Of a stretch of DNA of 64,000 nucleotides, positions 46,971 through 57,429 are shown piece after piece. The stretch spans positions 1,240,001 through 1,304,000 of the forward strand of contig JAGTWJ010000010.1 in NCBI GenBank assembly GCA_020064725.1. The letters run 5' to 3'. The translations under genes were made by a program, and so were the position numbers. The notes beneath the pieces are model-generated. The model made no database searches, was not told where the DNA came from, and worked only from the letters and a program-made list of their open reading frames with translations. Within the stretch, counting starts at the first letter, position 1. The number at the start of each line of letters is the position of its first letter. This stretch comes from Drechslerella dactyloides. Taxonomy: Eukaryota > Ascomycota > Orbiliomycetes > Orbiliales > Orbiliaceae.

Positions 46971-48995
46971 ATGCGAATTTTCTTCTACCCCCACCCTCTT
47001 TCTGGCGATTACTACCTAAAGCCTCTCTGCCGCCGCGAGCTGAGCTTGCGTAGGGTTTCTGCCATCATCCGCGAAAAGCCAGACTGGACGAATGCAATCA
47101 TGGACCGTGCCACCTTCACACAATGGCTCCGCGAAGAGGTGAATACAAATATTTGTACCAGCGGGCGTTTCGAAATCTGGGATAGCGATGACGTCAAGTA
47201 CATCTACGAAGAGCTTGTGAACCGGTATAAGCCGTTCGTCGAACACATGCGCTCCACAGGCTCCCTGATTGAGCCAAACATCGATTGCGTCTGGCACGCG
47301 GACGGTCTGATTGAGGAGACGCTACGAAGACGACTGATTGCTGCTGGACAGACATTGGAAGATGTGCCTGACACTCAGAAAGACTGGCATCCTGGGTCCG
47401 ATTCTACGGTTCTCAACCTTGTCCACCCGTCGCTCTGGCCCATCAAATATCGTCACTCGCGTAATCAGTTCAACGGCAGCTTGATCATGCCTCCAAAGAG
47501 CGTTCCACCTACCGCCGACCGTTTACCAGACGAACCGATTTCTGACAAATACTGCTGGCTACCATCATTATTCGATACATCCTACGAAGGCGACAGAGTC
47601 AAGATCCTAACGTATATCAACAATCTGTCCTCGCCAGAACAACAGGAGCTGTTCAACCCAATTCTTGAGGCTATCTTCGCTCGTTTCGTACCACTGTTCC
47701 AGAAGGTCCTCCTCGACCTTCGCTGCGAGTCGTACCGACGGAAGCGCGTTAGTAATCTCCTAAGTAACGATGTCCCCTTCTTTTCCCATAAGGCCGACTC
47801 AGGGAGAGCCTCCCCAGCTGCTACCATTGCCCAACAATGGAAACAAATACTCGCCGATTTCGAGCGTGGTACATATCCCGGATATTCATACTTCCACACC
47901 AAGCGAAAGGTCTGCACAAGAAGGGCTCACCCATACAAGTGTTATCCCGGATGCGAACGCACCCATTACAGCAAAGTCGAGGGGCCCGTCCTGTTACCAG
48001 ATCGCGGCGAGCTGCTCGGTGGAGAGATGTGGCGTGAGCCACCGTTACTTTCTGCTGACCCCGATACAACACTGCGAGACAAGACACTGAGGGTCATCGT
48101 CAAGATGGTGAACGTCACCTTGACGCCGGAGTCTCCTGAGTATAACGACTCCAATTGGTACATCGACGGTATGCTCAATGAACGAATTGTCGCGACGGGT
48201 ATCTACTACTACGCGCAGGAAAATGTCACGCCTGTTCAGCTCGCGTTCCGGGGAACATTTTCGCCAAAAGAGGACGGTATCTCAGAGTGGTCGGAGGAGC
48301 GTAGATATACTACGGGGGATTGGAGGTTAATCCAGGACCTTGGGATCGCTCTGGCAAAGGTGGGTAAACTATATATCAGTACGCTATTCAGCGAAGCCGA
48401 TAAACGACACAGTAGTCTAACACTCGTACGTATGCATTCGAGGGCTACAGGACAACCGAGCGATTGTTTATCCCAATATCTTCCAGCATTCGCACCCGCC
48501 GTTCAAACTGCAAGATAAAAATAAACCGGGATACAGCAAGATGCTCATATTCTACCTCTGTGAGCCTAGTGTAGACCACAAGGTAAGTACCTGTCAAATT
48601 TCTTCAAGTTGAGAATATTCACCTATCCCTCGAACTTATTCGTTTGTTTCCCTCACCTGTCGTGAAGTGATTCACCACTACCTCCTACTAAAGACAGTAT
48701 ATGCTAACCTAAACGCTTTGTCCGTACGTAGATGGAGACAACCTGTTCAGTCTGGAATCAATCGCCCGAAGCACGCCACGAAGCTAACGAGGTGCTCCGG
48801 AAAGAAACAATCTTCGGCGAGCTCCCAATCGAGCTCTTCTGGAATATTATGCTCTCCATCGATGACATTGATCCTGCAATTAGTTTGCGGGATGCACAGC
48901 GAGATAGGCGGGATCTAATGCTGGAACGCCGGAAACTCTTCGACCTCTGTCCTTTGACGCAGGGATGTAAGTGGCGATATGCGGATTCCCTCTAG
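46971..48995 (+). CDS. DUF4246 family protein
   Basis: Exons 46971-48359, 48451-48582 and 48732-48995 give 594 residues, in the usual range of this fungal family of unknown function. Family marks: LCRRELSLRRVSAIIREKPDW near the start, DWHPGSDSTVLNLVHPSLWP, YCWLPSLFD, VKILTYINNLSSPEQQELF, LRVIVKMVNVTLTPESPEYN, LNERIVATGIYYYAQENVT and, across the first intron, LAKDNRAIVYPNIFQH followed by PPFKLQDKNKPGYSKMLIFYLCEPSV. The intron limits were picked because they join these blocks in frame. The last exon supplies the Leu/Glu/Arg-rich tail (LPIELFWNIML...DAQRDRRDLMLERRKLF). As I recall the family, a His-bearing WHxEG motif precedes the NE.I.AT block; here it reads W-Y397-I-D-G, so a possible metal ligand is lost. 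Confidence 0.88.
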
Positions 48996-50150
48996 AATCC
49001 TGGAGTATAAGAATTTTACTATTGCGAAATCGGCAGGGTTTGGTTCCTTGGGATCCGGCGCGCCGCACTTTGATACACCAGGTACGAGATGCACGCACTG
49101 GTATATTGTATGGGTAAGACACATTCATAGAACTTTGGTTTGAGGATTAACGTGGGCAAATACTTTGGCATGAGATAGACTTCAAAGATTGCGAAGCATG
49201 AGGCTGAAAGGTTATTAACGGTCATTGCGACGGATGCCGGTGGTGTAGGTAACTTAGGCCCGCGGCCTGTAGATTGTATACTACGTAGATACGCACATTC
49301 AATCGATGAAACAGCTTACGCTCAATTGCATATATACATCGATGCATCACGACTGATTCGAATTTACCTCAAGGTGATGGGTGATATAAATGAGATACTA
49401 TCTGTGTGGATTGAACCGCGACCAACCTTTCTGGTATGAGGCATTTTTGAACAAGTTGAGGAAGGCCTTCGACAGACACGCATATGCATCATCACTGGCA
49501 ATCAGCATTGATAATAAAGTGTTGAACGATTTGAGGGAGCAAATTTCCAAAGTTCTGGCATAGAGTATTCAAAATGGAGGTTGTCTGCGGCTTTGACAAC
49601 AGGGTCAAGTCCTTTCTGTTGTGCTGCTCGCCTGCGCATTCACTACACCCAGCGTGGACATACACGCGTAAGGAATCAGATCACTTCCATAGCCGAAAGT
49701 TCTACGAATTGAACTGAGCTTCATGATACCAATTTATTCGGGCCAACAAAGTTGCAGGAAAATTTTAAGACTCGCGATGTTTTACTCCGAATTTTTGCGC
49801 CGGCCTCTCCAGCCTATGGGAATTTGTGTGGTGGAGCCCTGAGCATGCGCCTGCAGCTGACCCTTTGTATTATTGCTTCGCTGCAATGAACACTCCGTCA
49901 ACCTGACACCAATACTTATCGAGCTCTCGTCACACCATCGCCACTACACCAAATATCCCGTACCACGGCCCCCCAGCCTCATCGCTAGCTCTGCATTTGA
50001 CTGACGATTATTTGACAGCGCATCAGTCGTCTATATATATGTCCAGTCCTCCGCCAGGAAGCTTGTCTCACCCCTCCACAATCATTATAACCTGCATATG
50101 CTATCATCCATTAAATCTGAAACCTACGACATTCATTTCAATTGCTCATT
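48996..50150. other. Intergenic region
   Basis: No gene supported. Right end holds a TATA-like box listed separately. Confidence 0.5.
50032..50040 (+). promoter_or_regulatory. TATA box candidate for BTB gene 1
   Basis: TATATATAT about 110 nt before the ATG at 50151, with a CT-rich leader in between. Confidence 0.4.
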
Positions 50151-51676
50151 ATGACTGACAATAACGCGGCTCCGGACCCTTCAGCTGCCGGTCAGCAGAG
50201 GCTCCTCCCTCTACGCGGTCCATTTTCGATGTTTCGACACAGATGTCTGCCAAAAAGTGTGCTTTCTAGCGGGCATGGAAAGGCGGCTGTCATTCCTGCA
50301 GGCGAAACGCGCACTTTGACTGAGGACGACATCGATATGGTTTTCATGGCCGATCATCCAAAGCTGAAGGGGCTGCTTAACGACCGCACTGGCCCTACAA
50401 ACGAACCCAACGGATTCCCGAAGTATGATTTTTTTAACGTCCCCTGCCAGTGGCCTGGTGTCCCTTCATTTTTATAATAAAAGTTTCGTCGGGGTAATCT
50501 ACAAGACATGATATGATATTGTGATGCTGACAAGCTCTTTTTAAATACTATAGCCTCGTAGACTCTCCTCGCTTCTCAGATGTCGACCTCATCGTTGGCC
50601 CTTCCGCCATCGTGATCAAAGCTCATCGTAACATCTTGGCTGAGAGATCTCCCTTCTTTGACGCCGTTTTCCGTTCAGATATGCAAGAGAGCCAGACTGG
50701 CAAAGTCAATCTCCCAGATTGTCATTACCAGACTATCCAGGATATCCTTCACTACTTCTACACTGGCGAGATCGTCCACAGTCACCACCCAGGCTTCCTC
50801 GCACGACTCTACCAGGATGCAGACTACCTCGGAGTTCCAGATCTCATGAACTTCGTCGCAGAACATTTCACCCTCTCTATTCACTATCACAATAGGCTCA
50901 AGACGTCAAATCGCCCCATCGATCCAGACGACGTCATCACACCAACCTGGGTTGTCTGTGCCATCAGTGGGGTCGCGAACAGTATCTCGTCCCCTAAGCG
51001 GTGGAACGACCATTTTGGACACATGCTCGCACTCCTCAACAACATGCCGGAGTTCGAAAAGTGGGTTGCCGACGAGGAATTCATCCACATGCTGGACGAC
51101 AACCCCATCGCTTGCCGCCTGCTCCTGCAGGGCTCCGAGCGCAAGGTTGCGGGCCTTCGCAAGCACGTCGACGCTGCGGACAAAGAGATGCGGCGTATGA
51201 ATACCGAGCATGAAGTTCAAGCTCGTGAGATCGTCCGGCTGCGCGAAGCGAAGCGTCTTTGCGAACAGGAGCGACACTGCGAGCTTGAGAGAGCTAAGAA
51301 CAATGAGATGCGCATGCAAAACGCACATAAGCATCTTACTGAGGAACTCTATCTCGTCAAGGCTGAGAAAGAAGCACAAGCGGCGGAGTTGAAGGTACTC
51401 ACGCAAGACTATTTCCGCAAATGTGACCGCATTTTGGAGCTTCAATCTTCATCTGTTTCTGACGCCGAGTTCAGCACCAGGTTTTCAAAGGTCATTATCG
51501 GAGATTGCGAGAGCTTCGAAGGGAATTCATTGGAGGACGAGAAGGAGGATAAGGATAAACAGAAGGGCAAAGAGAAGGAGGAGAAGAAGGAAGGTGGTAA
51601 AGAGAAAGAGGGTAGATCTGGTAGCTCCGCCTCGTCGAAGAGATGGTATTCTAAGGGGAATATATTTCAGAGGTAG
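50151..51676 (+). CDS. BTB/POZ-domain protein 1, with coiled coil
   Basis: Exons 50151-50422 and 50554-51676 give 464 residues. BTB domains dimerise and often link substrates to Cullin-3 ubiquitin ligases. The BTB fold starts right after the intron: LVDSPRFSDVDLIVG, KAHRNILAERSPFFDAVFRSDMQE, VNLPDCHYQTIQDILHYFYTGE and YQDADYLGVPDLM (about 91-185). Residues after about 280 form a Glu/Arg/Leu-rich coiled coil (ADKEMRRMNTEHEVQAREIV and on). The last 60 are a Lys/Glu-rich low-complexity tail. The junction FP-N-LV is phase 2 and matches the intron position of the three BTB genes that follow. Unlike them, it lacks a C-terminal Cys motif and lies on the opposite strand. The ATG at 50151 is the first in the frame. 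Confidence 0.88.
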
Positions 51677-52268
51677 ACTTCCGGAACTGACATTCTTTTT
51701 CAGACCATGATATAGCCGAAGCTAGGAGGAACTGATTTGATTCCATCACCTGGCTTTCCATATTCGATATAAAAAATTGCGAAAATTCCTCGATAGCACA
51801 ATGGATAGTAGAAAGTTGACAGTTATTTTGCCACTGGGTGTCAGATCTAGTGAGCCAGTTAGCTGTCGGATTGATGAACTATACCTGCAACCATCAAAGA
51901 ATGGCTATTCTGTCATATACCTGTCATCACAGTGTGTCGCTTCGCTAGTTCCCAGTCATACTGTTATAAATGCGTCTCTTCATGAATTTTGATTTTCTAT
52001 TCTGTTTAGCTCATGGTACTAGTGTTTTCTCCGTCTTTAGGAGAGCATAATACATTGAAAGCACGAAACAAAGGACAATGATCTTGAGTTTAACCTTTCA
52101 GCTAGGTTTGAAATTCATAAAACTTCCAGTCATCGTCTAAATGATATTGTTTCCCTCTGTTGATCGGGTAGATATGGCAAGTGAACACCCGCGTCGCCTA
52201 TGAGCAGCTGTAGGATCCAGAATCGTGATCGAGCGGATTCATAGAGATTCAATCTTTGTAGGTGAGTC
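51677..52268. other. Convergent intergenic region
   Basis: Lies between the 3' ends of BTB genes 1 and 2. AT-rich, nothing recognised. Confidence 0.5.
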
Positions 52269-53699
52269 TCAAATATACGCCCAGTGGCGGCACGACAATA
52301 CCACTGCCGTCTTGCCGTCCTCATTCTTCAACGACGCAACCTTCTTTCCACACCCCTTACAGTGGATTTTCTTCCTCACAGCCTCCGACACCGCCGACAT
52401 CTTCGCCGTCTCATCTTCACCGTCTGCCACATGCGCCACAAGTACCAGCCTCGCAAGCGAGCCGTCGCCGTCTAGCATATCTTGGAATGCCTTGTCGCGG
52501 AGCCAGGTGCCCAGATTCCCAGCCTTGAGGAACTGTTGCAAGATGAGCTGCAGCTTTTTTTCGCTGTAGGAAATCTTGTGAAGCGTAGTGAGGAGCATGC
52601 ATAAGTATTCTGCGGTGAGTATTCTGTCTCCTGTACCACGTGTGCTGCCGGCAGCGGTCGACTCCTCATTCGCACGTCGCATCGAGACCGTGCGGTTGAG
52701 ATGGCCCCATATCTGTTGCAGTAGCAGATCACGAAGCGATGTGATGCCGAGATAATCCGCCTCTACCAAAATATTGGCGATAGTCTGGATGTCATGACTG
52801 GCTTCTTTGAAGGCGCCGGTGTAGAGGTACACCAGCAAGATGCTGAAGGTATTCGCGTCCTGGTCTGGTAGGTGAATTTCGTGGGTGTGAGATTCACGAA
52901 AGGCGCTGATGCAGGCTGCAGCGAAGTAGGTTGAACGCTCACAAACTATGGCACGGTGGACCCGGTACCTCTGAGCTGGGAGACCGACGTGGATAGTTAA
53001 GTCTGTGAAGCTGGGACTGTTGAGAAGCCTGTGATGTCACATATATATTAACTACCAAAGTGCACGTGGCGAAATGTCAAATACGTCCTCATTGGAGTAT
53101 CCACTTTACAAAGCAGACTGGAAATTAAAGGGTCGATCTTCGTGACCTATAATGAGATTCATCTGGTCGAAGGAAGACGTACTTTGGGAAGCCACTAAAA
53201 GAGAGATTTGCTGTCATCTCCCGTTGAAATTCGGCAGCAGCATCGACGTTCACGGGCTGGCGATCTGCATCTATACGTATGCCTTTGGCTGCATCAACAG
53301 CACGATTCGTTACAGCGTCAGAGTCACATCTTCCGTTGTTTATTCGCAGGGTTGTATTCGCAGTAGCTTTGGCCTCAGTTGCTGACTGCGAAGAGGGCGA
53401 TATGGCTGTCTGCTCAGACGTCTTTGCTCTATATATGGAGGGCAATTAATTGTCAGCCCTCCGCACGCGTCTAAGGCGAATGTCAAAATATCTTGGCTTT
53501 GGTTCCTGTAGTCCAAGAGTATTGCGCGAAGACCTGAACTGACGGTTTATGCTCACTTTTTTCGAGTGTGGGGCAAGCCAGCTGAACTCTCCTCTTCATT
53601 TTCGGAGTCGGAGAAAAGTAACACAGCTAACTCTTCCCCCGTAAGCTGCCCTGGCTCGCCTCGTAGCCATCGATCCAGGTGTGCCCAGGATCCAGCCAT
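52269..53699 (-). CDS. BTB/POZ-domain protein 2, with C-terminal Cys motif
   Basis: Exons (minus) 53699-53557, 53428-53183 and 53028-52269 give 382 residues. A Glu-rich N-terminus (MAGSWAHLDRWLRGEPGQLT, FSDSENEEESS) is followed by a Ser/Thr/Ala-rich exon ending SGFPK. After a phase-2 intron comes the BTB domain (LLNSPSFTDLTIHVG, RVHRAIVCERSTYFAAAC, IHLPDQDANTFSILLVYLYTG and ILVEADYLGITSLRDLL). A helical region follows. The C-terminus has CKGCGKKVASL...LSCRHW, half of a zinc ribbon plus a further Cys/His pair. An extra 5' exon distinguishes it from gene 3. Exon phases agree at both junctions. Role: probable Cullin-3 adaptor or transcription-linked BTB protein; no substrate can be named. Confidence 0.85.
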
Positions 53700-53988
53700 C
53701 GTCGGTTGCAGTCCAGTTGTAATTCGATTCCAGATAAAAATAGGTTGACTTGGCGACTCAACTAGGTGAGATAGATTTTTTCAACAGAGCTCGAAAATCA
53801 GTGAGTTCCATTGATTCGTATGGAGCGTTTAGGGCACTGAGAATTTTCTGGAAGTGGCCAGCGCCAACCGGGCTGGCTATAAACCGGCAATACGACGACT
53901 CTAGCAGAAATCAAGACGCTAGTATCAATATTCAGGTGAAATCACAGTGGACCGAGTGTATAATTATTTCAATATCGTCACTACACTA

Positions 53989-54939
53989 CTAAACTTGCGC
54001 ATTATGCCCACAAGCCAACGGCACCATTACGGAATGATGCGGCCGATTAGGAATATCCTTAACAGACCGACAAAGCCCGCAGTACGCCTTCGGCCTGAAC
54101 TCTCGCCCCCACCCCTTCGGCGGCGGCTTAACACCTGGCAGCTTACTATTCTCGAGTATCAACCGTCCAATAATGCCATACTTGTCCAATAGCTCCTTGA
54201 ACGCCGCCCGCGCCATCCAAGTGCCTAGACTCTCCCGTTCCAGCAGATTCTGTACGACCTTCGCCAGCGTCTCCACCTCGCAGTACGTCTTCGCTAGTAC
54301 CCCTAGTACAGCGACTACGAACGTCAAGTCGAGCTTCTCAGGCGCATCCAGGCGCGCCCAAATGACGTCCATGAGGTGCTTTTTTAGATCCGGCACGTCA
54401 AGGTAGTCGGCGGCCTCGTAGACGTCTGCGAGTTCCTGCGCAGCGAAGACCTTGGTGGCATCGAAGGTGTATTCGCCGGTATACATGAAGCGCACAACAA
54501 GGTCGAAGATGCCAGGCTGCAGGCCTGGGAGTTCGACGCTCTCTGACCGCGATTCGAGGAACTGGCTGTTAAGCATCCGGTCGAAGTAGGTGGAGCGCTC
54601 GCAGAGGAGGGCGCGGTGCAACTTGAAGGGGACAGTCGTGGGCTGCCGGCCGACATGGATTTTGATATCAGAGAATTTAGGATCTTTGAGGAGTCTGTGA
54701 AATTGACGATTATTAGCACACTGGTACCATCATGATCGCTTGCGTCTGCTGTGAAGGAAGGTTACGCGGGCAAGGGTGTGGTATTTCGCGCGTTGACATG
54801 AGCAAGCGAATAGGGTGTACCGAGCTGACTTTGGGAAGCCGGAAAACACGGGAGATGTGGGCGACGAGACCGCGTCCGTCTTGGCGGAGGTCGCCTTAGT
54901 CGGAGTGCTCATATTGGCTGTTGTATTACTATCTGCCAT
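53989..54939 (-). CDS. BTB/POZ-domain protein 3, with C-terminal Cys motif
   Basis: Exons (minus) 54939-54830 and 54694-53989 give 271 residues. The short first exon is Thr/Ser/Ala-rich and ends FSGFPK. The phase-2 intron has a weak donor (GTCAGC), chosen because it falls exactly where the paralogues splice. The BTB domain follows: LLKDPKFSDIKIHVG, KLHRALLCERSTYFDRMLNS, VELPGLQPGIFDLVVRFMYTGE and VYEAADYLDVPDLKKHL (about 37-140). The tail has YCGLCRS and LACGH, the same Cys/His remnant as gene 2. It is in tandem with gene 2, only 289 nt upstream of it, which suggests local duplication. Confidence 0.87.
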
Positions 54940-55768
54940 TCTGGAAAAACTATATTACTTGAGTATACCTGGCATTCGAAAATATGCATGCAAGAAGCAG
55001 ATGCGTGATTCTGATTATATTACGCGGGGCGAGCGGCTTGAATGGTCCTTTAAATACGGCTCATCGCACGGGATGACGCTTGAAGGATCCGGTGCTGTTC
55101 CATCGATTGACTGTGCCGTGCACAAAACATTGGCATTTATGCTTCAGCCTCCTGGCCTAGCGGTACGACTGCAGCTGCATGGATGCCTGGAACAGATCGA
55201 TCCACTATTCTGCGAGAGACAAACAAGGCTGCAGGTTCGCGCGTCCATTACGTTCGCCAAAGTGGCGCTACTGCACACAAAACAGGTTCTCGATGATATC
55301 GATGATGTGTCGAAGAAGATGCCTCTAGCTGGACAATGACTGCTTTGAATTTAAGATACGCGATTTAAGGAATATGAGTCAATCTGTGTCGAAGATGCAC
55401 CGATGCAAAAGAGCTTAATGGTGGAACTTATTGCGCTTTTGGAGCTGTGAGTGAAAATACAACATTGATATTGCGTTGACGGGAAGATCAGCAATTCCAA
55501 ACTACCGAGGGGACTTAGTCACATCGGAAAGCTTGTTTCGCCAGAAAGGGGATGGAAAGAGTAAGAACAGTTCAAATAGTTTGAATGGTTAGGGAGGGTT
55601 GACAAAGAATGAAAGGATGTCTTGTAATTTGGAAAATATCGCCATTGTGCCTTCCTGTAACCATCCACTGCTTCTGTCGTCTAGAATTCCACTAGGGCTG
55701 TACCATGCACAAGATCATTCGGAGTTTAGGGATTGTAAAATTCGCTGGCTAGCAGCCAAGTCCCCCAC
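54940..55768. other. Intergenic region between BTB genes 3 and 4
   Basis: A plus-strand open frame ends at 55339 but has no ATG before 55000 and no recognisable domain, so it is not called. Otherwise nothing seen. Confidence 0.45.
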
Positions 55769-56704
55769 TCAGTTGCCTAAAGCCCTTGTAAGCCTCTCAA
55801 ACTGTGCTAAGATCTCACCACATTTGCTGCAGGAAACGATAGTCTGTTGTGGTGTCTTGCTGGTGTGGCAGGTATGACACTCCCACGTGCGGGACAACAG
55901 TGCCATGACCAAAGTGCGAGAAATGCGGGTGTCGCTTAGCAGATATTGGAACTCCTCGCCGTAGATGATACTCTCCAGCTCGACAAAATTGAGCAGAGCG
56001 TTCAACATCTGTCTGACGGCAGGGCTGCATTTCTGGAAACGATAGTCCCCGGTGTTCAATCCGTCGTATTCAAGCTCGATTACGACTCCGATGACGCTGA
56101 TTATGTGTTGTGGGTTCCATATGCCTTCCTTCTCCTGGAACAGACGTGTGTATTCTCTCAGGATGCAGTTTTTCAAATCCGCCATCTGGAGATAGTGGGC
56201 ACATTGATAGACCTCAATTTTTTCCATGCCAAGCTTTTGGAACAGCTCGTCACCCTGTCCATACATGTAATGGAGGATGTGTTCCATGATCTTCTTTTGG
56301 ATGTTGGGGAGACGGATCGCGAGGATGCCCTGGGCAGGAACAGTTGTGACAGGTTCAGGCGGGGCGCCGAATTGGAAAGGCTTCATAGCTGCCGCCTGAT
56401 TTGCTGCGGAGGTGGCTTTTCTCAAAGCTTCTGTTTGCTGGGTGACCCATCGGTCGATGTAACTCGACGCAGAGCATACGATGTTTCTGTGAACAAGAAA
56501 CTCGTTGTTGTCAGGGCCGACAATCAGCTTTAGATCGCTGTATTTGGCATTGCCCAGGAGTCTATAAGCTCGATAAGAGTCAGAAGCTAAGAGGATACTA
56601 GTGCTACTCTTCAAGCTAGGCTTAAGTATGGGTGAGAATTGGTGTTCTGGGGCGTACCTTGAAAAGCTGCCACCGGCAGTCTCATTTCCAGCGCGAGCAG
56701 TCAT
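55769..56704 (-). CDS. BTB/POZ-domain protein 4, with C-terminal zinc-ribbon motif
   Basis: Exons (minus) 56704-56658 and 56561-55769 give 279 residues. The first exon is only 47 nt. Next comes a BTB domain: LLGNAKYSDLKLIVG, LVHRNIVCSASSYIDRWV, IRLPNIQKKIMEHILHYMYGQ and VYQCAHYLQMADLKNCIL, with a long Ala/Gln-rich insert (ALRKATSAANQAAAMKPFQF) between helix and strand. The C-terminus has two complete Cys pairs (CHTCHTSK and CSKCGEI), a plausible zinc ribbon that genes 2 and 3 keep only in part. The 96-nt intron is a multiple of three and has no stop codon, so intron retention would still give a full-length protein with 32 extra residues. The junction sits at the same place as in the other three BTB genes. 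Confidence 0.86.
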   Translation of the reverse strand: MTARAGNETAGGSFSRYAPEHQFSPILKPSLKSSTSILLASDSYRAYRLLGNAKYSDLKLIVGPDNNEFLVHRNIVCSASSYIDRWVTQQTEALRKATSAANQAAAMKPFQFGAPPEPVTTVPAQGILAIRLPNIQKKIMEHILHYMYGQGDELFQKLGMEKIEVYQCAHYLQMADLKNCILREYTRLFQEKEGIWNPQHIISVIGVVIELEYDGLNTGDYRFQKCSPAVRQMLNALLNFVELESIIYGEEFQYLLSDTRISRTLVMALLSRTWECHTCHTSKTPQQTIVSCSKCGEILAQFERLTRALGN

Positions 56705-57429
56705 CTTCCCAGGGCAACTTGATCGCACTTGACTTAGAGGGAACGTTGAGGGACCGGTGCAAGATATTGAATGGTGCGATGGCGGAGACAAAGGGACATG
56801 AGCGCAAGATGAAGGAGGAGAGAATAGGAACGGAGGTATTGCGCTGAGTAACCAACTTTTATAGTAGCTGGCAGTAGCATTGCTAGCAGTGTCGACAACA
56901 CAGTAAGGCCCAGCTTGCAACAGCTTTCCCAAACCAGATGAGATCCCGGCCCCGGGGAATCAGTACCGGGGAGCCAATCCCGGGAGATAACATTAACCGG
57001 GCGCAGGGCCAAATCCGTCTCTCCCCAGTGCCCTGGGCAGAGGAAAACCTTTCCCGGACCAGCAGGTAGAGTCATGCCTCTAAACGCATGCAAGCCGCAA
57101 TATCAAACTCTCGCATCAGAATCAGGCATGGTGATGCTCGATGTTCGCTGGCCCATTTCCTGAGGTAATTTGGAAGCTGGCGACCAACCTTGCAGCGTAA
57201 GTTCCGTTCCACATTGTCCTAATGGTAATCCACTCGTTTTCAAAATTCTCTAAGAGGGCTCATCGACTACGGCTTGGTCGCCTTGTACAGACCCCACGAT
57301 GTTGAACAGAACTCTATATGTCCCAGGGCTAACTATGAAATATCGCGATAGGGCAGCATCAAGATACGGTTCAAGTGTGTTTGGCCGTGCTAGCTGTGCT
57401 ACCAGTCGTCAGTCCAGCGGGAACTGAGA
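56705..57429. promoter_or_regulatory. Divergent promoter, BTB gene 4 / WDR6 homologue
   Basis: 725 nt between divergent starts. A cluster of CCGG-type elements lies at 56944-57060: ATCCCGGCCCCGGGGA, GTACCGGGGA, ATCCCGGGAG, ATTAACCGGGCG and TTCCCGGA. CGG-containing repeats of this kind are typical targets of fungal Zn2Cys6 or related factors. No gene is seen. Confidence 0.5.

Noticed and set aside
54815..55339. 174-codon plus-strand frame with a hydrophobic N-terminal part
   Set aside because: It begins at GTG, not ATG, and its first third is antisense to exon 1 of BTB gene 3. No domain recognised.
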